A stretch of 64,000 bases of DNA from Thiocapsa roseopersicina (GCF_900106925.1 NZ_FNNZ01000020.1:1-64000); one strand, 5' to 3'; shown: positions 53,607 to 63,561, numbered from the stretch's first letter. Program-made: numbers and translations. Notes: generated by a model from the sequence alone, not told the origin.

Positions 53607-55457
53607 CTACTTCAGCTGCGCGACCGAGAGCTTGCGCAGCGTGGCCCGCCGTTTGACGTAATGCTCGTCCATGCGTCCGATGATGCCGTCGAGGAAACGG
53701 ACGGTCTCGACGATGTTCGGCCCCTTGTTCAGCATGGCGCATTCGGCCTGGATGCTCATGGCGGCGTCCGAGACCTCCGCGCGCGACGGTGCTCCCTTTT
53801 TGGCCATGCCCTCGAGGATCTGGGTGGCCCAGATCACCGGGATATGCGCCGCCTCGCAGAGCCAAAGGATCTCCTGCTGGACCTCGGAGAGGCGCTCGAA
53901 GCCGACTTCGACCGCCAGGTCACCTCGCGCGATCATGATGCCCACGGGCGGCGAGTTGAGACTCGCGAGCAGGATGCGGGGGAGGTTCTCGAAGGCCTGA
54001 CGGTTCTCGATTTTGAGCACGACTCCGAGACGGTTGGCACCGAGTCGGTAGAGCGCGTCGTGCAGACGCTCGACATCTTCGGGTCCGCGGACAAAGGAGA
54101 GGGCGACCATGTCCGCAAATCGCACTACTGCCGGGAGGTCCTCCAGGTCCTTGTCGGTCAGAGCGGACATCTCGAGCGCGGTATCGGGGAAGTTGATGCC
54201 CTTCTCGGCGCGCAGCTTCGCGCCGCGTGGCCCGGTATGGGTAATCTTGACCAGGATGCGTTGACCGTCGTTTTCCTGGACGAGCCCGCCGATCTTTCCG
54301 TCGTCGAACCAGACACGGTGCCCGTGCGCGACCTGCTCGAACGCAGCATCCAGGGTACAGTGAATCCGTGCGTGCTCGACGATGCGACCGGATGTGTCGC
54401 GCTCGGCCTCCCGACCGGGCTCGTCGTGACGGGTCAATATCAGCGTATCGCCGGGTAGGAGGTAGATGGGGTTGACCACCTCGGGTATGCCCACGATGCG
54501 TCCCGCTCCGACCGACTCGCCGTTGCGCAGTCCCGTCACCGGGGTCTCGTCCTCGATGTAGGCCGTTCGCTCGGTTTCGGCGATGAATGATCGATCGAGC
54601 ATCTCGACGATCTTGAGCTCATGACTCTGACTGCGCGCGTCGGTCAGGCCGATGTGATCGCCGACTGCAAGTCTCTCGAGCAGATCGCCCTCGATCCGGA
54701 GGGCAAAGCGAATGTCGCCGGGGGTCGGCTCGGCCGCAGACGCCGGAGTCAACCAAATGCGAGCTGGCCTGGCGATGCAGCCGAAGACATCGCGATCGGG
54801 CGCCAGTCGCTTCACCCGCCCGCTCGCCCGAATGGCTCCCGTGCGGAGCTTCGGACCGGCTAGGTCGGCCTGCACGCGGCAGTTGCGCCCGACGACGCGC
54901 TCTGCGCGGCGCAGGTTTTCCACCATCGCGAACCAGGCATCCGGACCGTCGTGGGCGCAGTTGATGCGCATGACATCCATCCCGGCAATGAGGAGATCCT
55001 GAACCAGTTGGGCATTCGAGGCGGCTTCGCTGGGCATGGTCACCATGATACGAACGAATCGGTCCCGCGGCTCGGGACCCAGGAGCGCTCGCGTGTGATC
55101 CCGAAGCAACAAGGGTCCGGTACGGAAATCCACAGGCGGCTCCGGCGCCGGACCGAGATCCTTGCCGCTGAGCTGCTCGAGGATGGCCATGACCGAGTTG
55201 AGGCTCGCCAGGGCATGGGGCTCCAGTATGCCGAGCGAAGAGAGCCCCAAGGCGCCGAGGTCCTGCTGCAGACTGCGGATGTCGTGTTGACGAATACTGA
55301 GATAGTGCAGGAAGTTGCGTGCACTGTCGCGATGGCTGGGCTCGACCTTCTCGATCTCGGCGGCGTAGGCTCGCTCGAATTCGACGGCACCCTCGCGGAG
55401 GGTGGCGAGTTGGGCGATCGGCCTTTCAAGTTGGCGAGAAGTCGGCGTCGTGGTCAT
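53607..55457 (-). CDS. Atypical pyruvate kinase
   Basis: A 616-aa protein with pyruvate kinase core motifs: FVRIMVTMPSEAA, MDVMRINCAHDGPDAW, RVQADLAGPKLRTG, INFPDTALEMSALTDKDLED, VVLKIENRQAFENLP, IMIARGDLAVEVGF and VIWATQILEGMAKKGAPSRA. A 120-residue helical N-terminal extension precedes the barrel, and the allosteric C-terminal domain of normal enzymes is absent. It represents a divergent branch known in some cyanobacteria and proteobacteria; catalysis of PEP + ADP to pyruvate is likely but regulation must differ. Confidence 0.85.
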   Translation of the reverse strand: MTTTPTSRQLERPIAQLATLREGAVEFERAYAAEIEKVEPSHRDSARNFLHYLSIRQHDIRSLQQDLGALGLSSLGILEPHALASLNSVMAILEQLSGKDLGPAPEPPVDFRTGPLLLRDHTRALLGPEPRDRFVRIMVTMPSEAASNAQLVQDLLIAGMDVMRINCAHDGPDAWFAMVENLRRAERVVGRNCRVQADLAGPKLRTGAIRASGRVKRLAPDRDVFGCIARPARIWLTPASAAEPTPGDIRFALRIEGDLLERLAVGDHIGLTDARSQSHELKIVEMLDRSFIAETERTAYIEDETPVTGLRNGESVGAGRIVGIPEVVNPIYLLPGDTLILTRHDEPGREAERDTSGRIVEHARIHCTLDAAFEQVAHGHRVWFDDGKIGGLVQENDGQRILVKITHTGPRGAKLRAEKGINFPDTALEMSALTDKDLEDLPAVVRFADMVALSFVRGPEDVERLHDALYRLGANRLGVVLKIENRQAFENLPRILLASLNSPPVGIMIARGDLAVEVGFERLSEVQQEILWLCEAAHIPVIWATQILEGMAKKGAPSRAEVSDAAMSIQAECAMLNKGPNIVETVRFLDGIIGRMDEHYVKRRATLRKLSVAQLK

Positions 55458-55586
55458 GGGGAGAGTGCCTGCGAGGTTGGAATCTGCCGAAAGGTACTTG
55501 CCTACGTCTAAAACATACGACGGTTGTGTTGCGGTTGTGTGATCCCGGTGCGCGTTGCTGCGCTCGGCCTGCCGCGATTGCCGGGT

Positions 55587-57518
55587 CTAGGGTTGATTCG
55601 GATGCGTTGTTTGCACCTGCGGGGTTCCCTCGATCCGGATCGAGGTTTCGGAGCCTGTTCCGCGGGTATCGGGACCGTGCGGTTCCGTAGGCTCCAGTGT
55701 CTTGGAGTAAATGGCCACCAGAAAGCCGAGGAGGGTCGAGAGGCCGACGACCGAACCGCCCTTGAGGTAGGCCTCCGGAAGCATGGTCTCGGCGATCATG
55801 GTGAGCATGGCACCCGCGGCCAGTCCTTGCATGACGGCAAAGATCTCGGGGCCGGCTCCGACAAAGAGTTGGCTTCCGGCCGCGGCACCGATGCCCGTAA
55901 TCAGCATCAGTCCCGACCACATCAACAAGATCCTTCCGGGAGACATCCCTTGTCGACGCATGCCCACGGAGCTCGACAGGGCTTCCGGGTAGTTGGACAA
56001 GAAGAGACCGACGATCAGCGAGAGGCTGACCGATGCTTGAATCGTGCTGGCGCCGATGACGAGCGATTCGGGTATGCCGTCAAGTGTGATGCCGAGGAAG
56101 ATGGCGAGCGGTGCACCCGCGACCTCCCGATGCGCCAGGCTCAGGGCTGCGGCGGCCGGCAGGGGCTGGCGTGCCGCCAGCGCATGTAACGCCGAGCGAC
56201 GCCAGCGCTTGGCTTTCTCGTCCGGGAAGTGCTGACGCTCGGTCAAGTAGTCCGTTGCTTCATGTCCCTCGACGAAGGCGCGAACCCGCTGGGCAAAAAC
56301 CGGTGCCGTACGGAGCAGCTCGTCGAGATCGGAGCGACGCAGCTCCCAGGCGTTGGTGTCTTCGGTCGCTACGGCGGTCACGGTGTGACGCGCTCCCGTC
56401 AGCATCGACGTGCCGCCGAAGGCGTCGTTCTCGTGAATCGTTTCGGGAACCCGGTGTCCGGCTTGCGGGTCGATGAGGCTGACCGTGCCATGCTCGATGA
56501 AGAACATGCGCCCCGCCGGGTCGTTCCGATGGAAAAAGTGCTCCCCGCGACGACGGGTCTTGTAGATGAGCCGGCCGGCGATCAACTCCTGCTCCTCCGG
56601 AGGCAGGCCGTGAATCATCGGAAAACGCCGGACTTCGGCAAGACGCTCACGGAACAGGTCGCGCTTGCGTTGGACCGGCTGTGCCGGCGGCACTCGACCC
56701 GACGAGAGCAGGGTCTGTGCCGCCCGATCCAGCCAGGCTCGCGCTGCTTCCGGAGCCATGGATTGGCGTTCGACGAGGTATGCGTCCATTTGCTCGCTTC
56801 GCAGGAGACGATGCACTCGCTGGTTCAATTCCGGGGAATTGCGGATCAAGGAGTCGATCGCGGCCTTGGGGATGACCCACAAGGAGGCACCGGTGGCAGC
56901 AAGCGCTGCTTCGCTGGTCGGGGCGCCGGTGATGCAGGATAGCCATCCGAATGCCTCGTTTCTTTGGATCCGCTCGATCGGTCTGCCTTGGTCCGATGGC
57001 GCGTAGAGCTCTACCTCCCCGGAGGCGACGATATAGAGTGCATCCGCCGGATCGCCTGCGAGGTAGATTTCGGCGCCCTTGGCGAGATCCAGGTTTCGGA
57101 CCGACGGGGCGAGCGCCAGGTAGTCGCGTCGCGCGAGATCGCGGAATAGATCCGTCCGCCCGATCTGACCGGTGATCTGCTTGACCCGTCGATGTTCTTG
57201 GCGGCGCAGGTAGTCGAGGGTGGTCGAGGATTTACGAAGGAATCCGCCGAAGTCATTGACGACCTGGTTGAGCCCCACGAACAGGAGGCCGCCCAAGATG
57301 GCTCCGAGGGCCAAGGCATTGAAGTTGCCCGAATCCAACGCGGATCCGACGAGATCGATCGTCAGCGCTGCGAGCAAGGCGCCGCCGCCGAACGCCATGA
57401 GGACGGCCGTCGAACGGTCTCCCGGCGTCCAGAACCGGGTCGTCAAGGCACCCAACGGAAGCGAGCAGGCGCTGATGATGCCCATCCAAAAGGCAGTCCA
57501 AGCGATGGAGTCGAGCAT
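55587..57518 (-). CDS. ZIP-like permease interrupted by two cyclic-nucleotide-binding domains
   Basis: A 643-aa chimeric membrane protein. Residues 1-85 contain about three helices of a ZIP/GufA-like permease (FWMGIISACSLPLGALTTRF, AFGGGALLAALTIDLVGSAL). Two cNMP-binding-like domains follow: about 115-235 (LFRDLARRDYLALAP to VASGEVELYAP) and 285-410 (HGLPPEEQELIAGRL, MFFIEHGTVSLID, AFGGTSMLTGARHTVTAV). Residues about 455-620 supply the remaining helices (LGITLDGIPESLVIGAST, GLFLSNYPEALSSSVGM). The classical HNxPEG metal site is LDGIPES, losing His. Metal transport gated by a nucleotide or another ligand is an inference. Confidence 0.83.
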   Translation of the reverse strand: MLDSIAWTAFWMGIISACSLPLGALTTRFWTPGDRSTAVLMAFGGGALLAALTIDLVGSALDSGNFNALALGAILGGLLFVGLNQVVNDFGGFLRKSSTTLDYLRRQEHRRVKQITGQIGRTDLFRDLARRDYLALAPSVRNLDLAKGAEIYLAGDPADALYIVASGEVELYAPSDQGRPIERIQRNEAFGWLSCITGAPTSEAALAATGASLWVIPKAAIDSLIRNSPELNQRVHRLLRSEQMDAYLVERQSMAPEAARAWLDRAAQTLLSSGRVPPAQPVQRKRDLFRERLAEVRRFPMIHGLPPEEQELIAGRLIYKTRRRGEHFFHRNDPAGRMFFIEHGTVSLIDPQAGHRVPETIHENDAFGGTSMLTGARHTVTAVATEDTNAWELRRSDLDELLRTAPVFAQRVRAFVEGHEATDYLTERQHFPDEKAKRWRRSALHALAARQPLPAAAALSLAHREVAGAPLAIFLGITLDGIPESLVIGASTIQASVSLSLIVGLFLSNYPEALSSSVGMRRQGMSPGRILLMWSGLMLITGIGAAAGSQLFVGAGPEIFAVMQGLAAGAMLTMIAETMLPEAYLKGGSVVGLSTLLGFLVAIYSKTLEPTEPHGPDTRGTGSETSIRIEGTPQVQTTHPNQP

Positions 57519-57631
57519 GGTCCTCGGCCTCGGATAAGCGCTTTTCGACGCCGGCAGGTTGTTCCCGGCGCAGCGACCTGTGCGGGTTGCGGCCGTTCCC
57601 GGGGGCCGAGCGCGACCTCCGGCCGGGGTCG

Positions 57632-58294
57632 TTAGGCGGCAGGGACAAGATGGTCGGGTGCGCCGTTGCCTTTCAGGAGGCGTGCGAGGCGCTTTTTGAG
57701 CTTCGGCATCGTGAACAGCATGCCGAGGCTGTGTTTGCGTGCGTCCTTGACCAGCGTGGAGGGGTCGAAATAGGCCTTTGCGTTCTCGACGGACAGCACG
57801 AAGGGCGGTTGGCCTTCACGCGCCAGGACATAGCTCATGATCAGGGAGCCGGTGCGGTGGTTGCCTTCGATAAAGAGCTGTGGACGACTCAGGATGTAGA
57901 CGTAGACACCGGCCGCGCGAAACCAGACCTTGTCCTCCCGGTGATGCGCAAGCCATTCCATCAAGCCGCCGATGCCGGCACCCTCCTGCTCGTAGAAGTG
58001 CTGCTCGGTCGAGGCGATGTGGTTGGAAAACTCTCGGCGCTTTTCGACATCCTGACCACACAGCACGCAGGTATTGAGCTCCAGTAGCCATTGCGACTGT
58101 CCGACCTTGAAGGGGTCAAGCCCGCTCGCCAAGGCGTCGTCGACCATTCGGTAGCCAGCCATCATGTTCCGGAGCACCAGGTCCGTCAACGGATCCCTGG
58201 GTGTGCTCAGGGTCAGGTTGATCCGGTCGAAATCGGCCTGTACGGCGCGCAGAGACGCCTCGATCGCGGTCAGGTTCAGACGCAAGGGTTCCAT
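57632..58294 (-). CDS. Fic-like protein lacking the catalytic histidine
   Basis: A 220-aa protein with a Fic-like loop QLFIEGNHRTGSLIMSYVL (residues about 140-158). Compared with the consensus HxFxxGNGRTxR, His is Gln and the second Gly is His, so AMP transfer by the normal mechanism is unlikely. Upstream, NTCVLCGQDVEKRREFSNH carries a CxxC and His residues that might bind zinc. The ATG at 58294 is preceded by GGAG. It follows pstS homologue 2 by 134 bp in the same direction and may belong to the pst transcription unit. Confidence 0.7.
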   Translation of the reverse strand: MEPLRLNLTAIEASLRAVQADFDRINLTLSTPRDPLTDLVLRNMMAGYRMVDDALASGLDPFKVGQSQWLLELNTCVLCGQDVEKRREFSNHIASTEQHFYEQEGAGIGGLMEWLAHHREDKVWFRAAGVYVYILSRPQLFIEGNHRTGSLIMSYVLAREGQPPFVLSVENAKAYFDPSTLVKDARKHSLGMLFTMPKLKKRLARLLKGNGAPDHLVPAA

Positions 58295-58428
58295 GGCGCG
58301 ATCTCCGGAGTGGGAACGGCCGGCCGCGCCGGCGCTGGAGCCGGGGGTTGCGCGAGACGGCTGATGTGCGGCGCGGGGCGCGCGCCTCGGGTCGTCGACG
58401 GATCCATCCCTGGATCGACCTGCTCCGC

Positions 58429-59496
58429 CTAGCGGATCGTTTCGAGGGCGCGCGTCGCTGCAGCGACGATGTTGGGCGGAAGCGGAATGTAGCCCAGCGC
58501 CTCGGCGACCGGCTGTCCATCGTTCAGGGCCCAAGTCAGGGCCGCCTTGAGCGCCGTCGCCTTCTCCGATTCCGGGTACTCCCCATAGAGCAACAGCCAA
58601 GACAGACTCACGATGGGGTAGGCATCCGGTGCCTCGGGATCCGGAACGAAGAGTCGCAGATCCTCGGGCATGTCGGCCGTCGCTGCCGCTTCGAGTGTGC
58701 GCCGACCGCTCGCGGCATCCGGCTGGACGAAGTTGCCGGCTTGATTCTGCAAGGTCGCCATCGGCAGTCCCAAGCGCTTTGCAAAGAAGTATTCGACGTA
58801 GCCGATCGAGCCGTGGCTGATCTTGATCTTGTGCGCGACCCCTTCGTTGCCGGTCCCTGTCATGGCGCCGCCCGGCCAATCGAGTAGGGTTCCGACTCCG
58901 GGGCCCTCGTTGCGCCAAGCCGGCTTGATGGTGCCGAGATGATTGGTGAAGACGAAGGTGGTGCCGGAGCTGTCGCGGCGTACCACCGTCTGGATCAGCT
59001 TCGAGGGAATCTCGAGGTGCGGATTGGCCGCGACGATCCGGGGGTCATCCCACTTCCAAATCTTGCCCTTGAAGATGTCGACGTAGACGTCTCGGGGTAG
59101 ACGCAGCTCCCCGTCGATCCCAGGCAGGTTGTAGGCGAGCACCACCATGCCGGCGGTGACCGGGATCAGCGTGGCGCCGCGGTCCACTTGGGCGATCTGC
59201 TCGTCCGTCATCGCCGAGTCGCTGGCGCCGAAGTCGACCGTCTCGGCGATGAAGCGTTCGACGCCCTCGCCGCTGCCCACGCCTTCGTAGCTGAAGCGCG
59301 CCGCGGATTGCTCCGTGTTGTAACGACGAAGCCACTCTTGGTAGAGCGGCTCGGGGAAGGTCGCACCCGCCCCCGTGATCTGTAGCCCGGTCGGGGACTC
59401 CGTCGTCGTGTCGGTCGATTCTCCACCGCACGCCGCCAACAGCATGGAGATCAAGACCGCCGAAGCAGCGCGCGCGACCCCAATAAACCTCGTCAT
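58429..59496 (-). CDS. pstS: Phosphate-binding lipoprotein, PstS homologue 2
   Basis: A 355-aa protein with lipobox LLAAC (Cys about residue 22), so it is anchored in a membrane rather than free in the periplasm. PstS signatures: ITGAGATFPEPLYQEWLRRY, GSGEGVERFIAETVDFGASD, VLAYNLPGID, RRDSSGTTFVFTNHL, GSIGYVEYFFAKRLG and YPIVSLSWLLLYGEY. It is 71 bp downstream of pstB, giving the operon two different binding proteins. The start at 59496 is set by the signal peptide. Confidence 0.93.
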   Translation of the reverse strand: MTRFIGVARAASAVLISMLLAACGGESTDTTTESPTGLQITGAGATFPEPLYQEWLRRYNTEQSAARFSYEGVGSGEGVERFIAETVDFGASDSAMTDEQIAQVDRGATLIPVTAGMVVLAYNLPGIDGELRLPRDVYVDIFKGKIWKWDDPRIVAANPHLEIPSKLIQTVVRRDSSGTTFVFTNHLGTIKPAWRNEGPGVGTLLDWPGGAMTGTGNEGVAHKIKISHGSIGYVEYFFAKRLGLPMATLQNQAGNFVQPDAASGRRTLEAAATADMPEDLRLFVPDPEAPDAYPIVSLSWLLLYGEYPESEKATALKAALTWALNDGQPVAEALGYIPLPPNIVAAATRALETIR

Positions 59497-59567
59497 GGCC
59501 CGTCCTCGTGAACTGAAGGTGATGTGCCGGTCGCGGCGCCCGCACGGGCTGGGCCCCGGCGGCCGGA

Positions 59568-60398
59568 TCAGCTGAACTCGCCCGAGACGTATTGCTTGGT
59601 GAGCTCCTCTTGGGGGTCCTGGAAGATTTGGCGGGTCTCGCCCATCTCCACCAGATAGCCGGTCCGGCCACCCCCGGAGATGTCCACGCCGAAGAAGGCC
59701 GTGGTATCGGCCACGCGGGTTGCCTGCTGCATGTTGTGCGTCACCAGGGCGACCGTGTAACGTTCCTTGAGCTCGAGCATGAGCTGCTCGACCTGGCGGG
59801 TCGCGATGGGGTCGAGAGCGGAGCAGGGCTCGTCCATCAAGAGGACATCCGGCTCCGTGGCGATCGCCCGGGCGATGCACAGGCGCTGCTGTTGACCGCC
59901 GGACAGGGACAGGCCGCTCTTGTTGAGCTTGTCCTTGACCTCTTTCCAGAGTGCGGCGCGCTCCAGGGCCTTCTGCACACGTTCCTCCACGTCGCCTTTG
60001 TAGCGGTTCAGGCGCAGCCCGAAGGCGACGTTGTCGTAGATGCTCATCGAGAAGGGATTCGGCTGCTGGAAGACCATGCCGATGTATCGACGGACCACCA
60101 CCGGGTCGACCGTTTTGCCGTAGACGTCCTGCCCGTGATACTTGACGTGTCCCTCGAACCGGAAGCTCGGGATGAGATCGTTCATCCGATTCAGGCTGCG
60201 CAGCACCGTACTCTTGCCGCAGCCGGACGGGCCGATAAAGCCGGTGATCTTGCCCTTCTCGATCGGGACATGGCTGTTGCGCACGGCGAGAAAATCGCCG
60301 TAGAAGACCTTCTGCAGTTGGCAGTCGATCACCGCGTCGCCGATCGGGGAGAAGGCCGCCGCCCTAGGCGCCATTGCTTCTGCCGTTGCGCTCATCAC
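59568..60398 (-). CDS. pstB: Phosphate ABC transporter ATP-binding protein PstB
   Basis: A 276-aa ABC ATPase energising phosphate import. It has Walker [14 protein letters not shown], signature [18 protein letters not shown], Walker [14 protein letters not shown] and the switch His in LVTHNMQQA. The N-terminal 28 residues are an extension over E. coli PstB. It starts 17 bp after pstA. PstB also takes part in PhoU-PhoR signalling. Confidence 0.97.
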   Translation of the reverse strand: MMSATAEAMAPRAAAFSPIGDAVIDCQLQKVFYGDFLAVRNSHVPIEKGKITGFIGPSGCGKSTVLRSLNRMNDLIPSFRFEGHVKYHGQDVYGKTVDPVVVRRYIGMVFQQPNPFSMSIYDNVAFGLRLNRYKGDVEERVQKALERAALWKEVKDKLNKSGLSLSGGQQQRLCIARAIATEPDVLLMDEPCSALDPIATRQVEQLMLELKERYTVALVTHNMQQATRVADTTAFFGVDISGGGRTGYLVEMGETRQIFQDPQEELTKQYVSGEFS

Positions 60399-60415
60399 TG
60401 ATACCTCGGAATGGG

Positions 60416-61306
60416 TTACACCTTGGACTGCCCGATGAGGCGCGCCAGGATATTGAAGACAAGGACGATGAGAACCAGCACCAAGGAGGCGGCCCAGGCC
60501 AACTCGATCTGGTTGTCGAAGGGCATGGAGGAGAAGTTGTAGATGAGGATGGACAACGAGGCGGTCGGCTCCATCAGCTCCGACATGAAGTAGTTGCTGA
60601 AGAGTGCGGTGAAGAGCAGCGGCGCGGACTCGCCCGCCGCGCCGGCCACCGCCAACATGACGCCGGTCAGGATGCCGGGCAGGCCGGTCGGCAGCACCAC
60701 CTTCCAGATCACCTGACTGCGGGTGCAGCCCATGCCGTAGGCGGCATCCGTCATCTTTTTGGGCACCTGCTTCATGGACTCCTCGGCGGCCAGTACCACC
60801 GTCGGCAGCATGAGCACCGCCAAGGCGACGCCGCCGGCAACCGCCGAGTAGCCGAAGTTGATGACCAGCACGGCGTAGGTGAAGACACCCGCCAGGATCG
60901 AGGGGAAGCCGGTGAGGGTCTTGGCCACGAAGCGCGAGGTCCCGGCCAACGGGCTGTGGGGGTCGAGGATCGCCAGGTAGATGGCCGCGAGTAGACCGAT
61001 CGGGACACTGATGGCGGTTGCGATGGCGACCATCACCAACGTGCCGATGATGGCGTTGGCAAAGCCGCCGCCCATCTCGAAGCCGGCCGGCGGCAGCGCG
61101 GTCAGGGCCTCGATGTCCAAACGGGCGCCGCCTTCGGCCACCAACATGATGATGACCGAGAAGAGCGGGATGCTGCCGAGGATGGCGATCCCCCAGGTCA
61201 AGCCCGTCAGGACTCCGCTGGTGAGTGCCCGCAGCTCGAAGGGTCGGCGCTCCAGGCTCAGGCGCTGCGACTCTTGTGGCCGCGATGTCAGGTCGATGTC
61301 GCTCAT
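60416..61306 (-). CDS. pstA: Phosphate ABC transporter permease PstA
   Basis: A 296-aa inner-membrane subunit with six helices; [38 protein letters not shown] and the cytoplasmic [20 protein letters not shown] loop (EAA motif) contact PstB. The ATG overlaps the pstC stop by 4 bp (ATGA). Together with PstC it forms the channel. Confidence 0.96.
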   Translation of the reverse strand: MSDIDLTSRPQESQRLSLERRPFELRALTSGVLTGLTWGIAILGSIPLFSVIIMLVAEGGARLDIEALTALPPAGFEMGGGFANAIIGTLVMVAIATAISVPIGLLAAIYLAILDPHSPLAGTSRFVAKTLTGFPSILAGVFTYAVLVINFGYSAVAGGVALAVLMLPTVVLAAEESMKQVPKKMTDAAYGMGCTRSQVIWKVVLPTGLPGILTGVMLAVAGAAGESAPLLFTALFSNYFMSELMEPTASLSILIYNFSSMPFDNQIELAWAASLVLVLIVLVFNILARLIGQSKV

Positions 61307-62280
61307 GTCTTGCCCTCGAACTTGCGGACCGTGTATTGCTGGATGCCCAACCCGACGATGTTGACGATCAGCGTGATCAAGAGGAGCACCACGGCGGCAT
61401 ACATGAGCGCCTGGACCTCGATCTGGCCGGCCTCCGGGAAGCTCGAGGCCAGGAGCGAGGCCAGGGTGTTGGCCGGTGCGAACAACGACAGATTGATCTG
61501 GTTGCTGTTGCCGATGAGCATCGCCAGCGCCATGGTCTCGCCGAGCGCGCGTCCGAAGCCCAGCACCAGTGCAGCCAAGATCCCGGAGGAGGCGGTCGGC
61601 AGCATCACCTTGAGGATGGCTTCCCAGCGTGTCGTGCCCATCCCGTAGGCGGCTTCCTTGACCTTGTAGGGGATGCGCCGGAAGGCATCGACCGTGATGG
61701 CGGCGACCGTCGGCAGGATCATGATGGCAAGCACCAAGGCCGCGGGCGCCATGCCCGGACCGCTCAGCTCGGTGCCGAAGATCGGGATAAAGCCGAGCTC
61801 GCTATGCAGCCATTCGGCCACGGGGCGCAGCATCGGGATGACGACATAGATGCCCCAGAGGCCGTAGACCACGGATGGGATCGCGGCGAGCAGCTCGACG
61901 ATGGTCCGGAAGACCGCGGCGAGCCGGGCATGGATGAAGTCTTGCGTGAGAAAGATGGCGATGGCGACCCCGAAGGTCCCGCCGAGGATCAAGGCCAGGA
62001 AGGAGCTGTAGAGGGTTCCCCAGATCTCGGGCAGGACGCCGAATTCCTGTGTGCCGACGTTCCAGGTCGTGCCCGAGACGAAGCTCAGGCCATGCTGAGC
62101 CATGGCCGGCAATGCCAGTCCGCCGATCTCCCAGAGGATGTAGAGGATCAGGACGACAATCAGGGCCGCGCAGGAGAGCGCGATGATGCGAAAGATCGAA
62201 TCGGCAAGATAGTCGCCTCCGGAGGGGGGTCCGGAGACACTGCTTGCCGAGTCGGCATGCTGGAATGGATTCACGGCCAT
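61303..62280 (-). CDS. pstC: Phosphate ABC transporter permease PstC
   Basis: A 325-aa permease with six helices and a long periplasmic loop after the first ([20 protein letters not shown]). Typical segments: [39 protein letters not shown] and the EAA loop [20 protein letters not shown]. It is separated from pstS by 225 bp without a recognisable gene, an unusually wide gap for the operon. Confidence 0.96.
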   Translation of the reverse strand: MAVNPFQHADSASSVSGPPSGGDYLADSIFRIIALSCAALIVVLILYILWEIGGLALPAMAQHGLSFVSGTTWNVGTQEFGVLPEIWGTLYSSFLALILGGTFGVAIAIFLTQDFIHARLAAVFRTIVELLAAIPSVVYGLWGIYVVIPMLRPVAEWLHSELGFIPIFGTELSGPGMAPAALVLAIMILPTVAAITVDAFRRIPYKVKEAAYGMGTTRWEAILKVMLPTASSGILAALVLGFGRALGETMALAMLIGNSNQINLSLFAPANTLASLLASSFPEAGQIEVQALMYAAVVLLLITLIVNIVGLGIQQYTVRKFEGKT

Positions 62281-62505
62281 GGGTTTGACTCTGCCTGGAT
62301 GTGCGTCGATCGGAAGGAAGGACCGGCGGTCTGCTCAGCCTTGCCGGGCGGATCGGATGCGGTGGCTCCATCCGTCCGGATCGCCTGTGACGGCGAACCG
62401 GACGGAGGATCCGCACGGGCGCTCATGCCGGTTCACCCCATGTCGACCGGCGCGCCCCATCCCCCCGAAATGCTCCGAAGCCCCGGGTCCAGTCGTGCTG
62501 ACGGA

Positions 62506-63561
62506 CTACTGGATCAGCGCAGAGACCTCACGGACCTTCTCGACCACATTCGCGGGCAGCGGGATGTAGCCCATCGAATCGGCACTCTTCTGACCCTCGG
62601 TCAGGACGTACTCGACCAGGTCACGCGCCACCTTGGCCTTCTCGGCGTCCTGGGTCTCCGGGAAGAGCAGCCAGGTGTAGCTGACGATGGGGTAGGCGTC
62701 ATCGCCCGCCGGGTCCATGATCCAGGCGCGCAGATCCGGGACGTTCGAGCCCGGTAGATTGCCGGCGGGGAACTCGGCGGTCGCCAATGCGGCCGCGCCT
62801 GTCTCGGCGCCGGCTGCCACGAAGGTGCCGGATTGGTTCTCGAGCACCGCCGACGGGGCCTTGGTCAACTTCGCGAAACCGTACTCGATATAGCCGATCG
62901 AGCCCGGGGTCTGCTTGACGGTGGCCGTGACGCCGTCGTTCTTGGGCGCCTTCACGAACTTGGTGCTCTTCGGCCATTGCGGGGACTTTTCCTGGCCGAT
63001 GCTCGTCTTGAACGACTCGCTGATCTCGGCCAGATGGCCGGTGAAGACGTAGGTCGTGCCGGACGAGTCGGAACGGACCACCACCGTGATCTCTTGATCC
63101 GGCAGCTCGACGCCCGGGTTGGCTGCGGCGATCTGCGGATCGTTCCACTTGGTGATCTCGCCCGAGAAGATGGCCGGATAGACGTCGCGCGGCAGCTTGA
63201 GCTCGTCGACGCCCTTGAGGTTGTAGGTCAGGACGATCTCGCCCGCGGTTACGGGGAGCAACACGACGCCGTTCTTGACCTGCGCGATCTCCTCGTCGCT
63301 CATGGCGGCGTCGCTGCCCGCGAAGTCCACGACCTGGTTGACGAAGTCCTGAATCCCGGCGCCGCTGCCCTTGGATTGGTAGTCGACCCGCACGCCTTTG
63401 TTCGCGGCGCTGAAGTCCTTGAACCACTTGGCGTAGATTGGCGCGGGGAAGCTCGCGCCGGAGCCCATGAGCTTGACGTCTGCGAACGCAGCGGGCGAGA
63501 AGGCGACTGCCGACAGGCAACCGGCCGCGATTGCGGTTTTCAAGAGCGACGAGAGTGACAT
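62506..63561 (-). CDS. pstS: Phosphate-binding periplasmic protein PstS, homologue 3 (canonical)
   Basis: A 351-aa soluble binding protein with cleavable signal peptide (to about AFA-DVKLM). Marks: LMGSGASFPAPIYAKWFKDF, GSGAGIQDFVNQVVDFAGSD, VLTYNLKGVDELKLPRDVYP, VVRSDSSGTTYVFTGHL, PGSIGYIEYGFAKLT and YPIVSYTWLLFPE. It is the first gene of pstSCAB and has a Pho-box-like triple repeat in its upstream region. Confidence 0.96.
   Translation of the reverse strand: MSLSSLLKTAIAAGCLSAVAFSPAAFADVKLMGSGASFPAPIYAKWFKDFSAANKGVRVDYQSKGSGAGIQDFVNQVVDFAGSDAAMSDEEIAQVKNGVVLLPVTAGEIVLTYNLKGVDELKLPRDVYPAIFSGEITKWNDPQIAAANPGVELPDQEITVVVRSDSSGTTYVFTGHLAEISESFKTSIGQEKSPQWPKSTKFVKAPKNDGVTATVKQTPGSIGYIEYGFAKLTKAPSAVLENQSGTFVAAGAETGAAALATAEFPAGNLPGSNVPDLRAWIMDPAGDDAYPIVSYTWLLFPETQDAEKAKVARDLVEYVLTEGQKSADSMGYIPLPANVVEKVREVSALIQ

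Noticed and set aside
62281-62505. Extra small gene between pstS and pstC
   Set aside because: The 225-bp gap has no frame with a start, ribosome binding site and plausible sequence; it may be untranslated leader or spacer.
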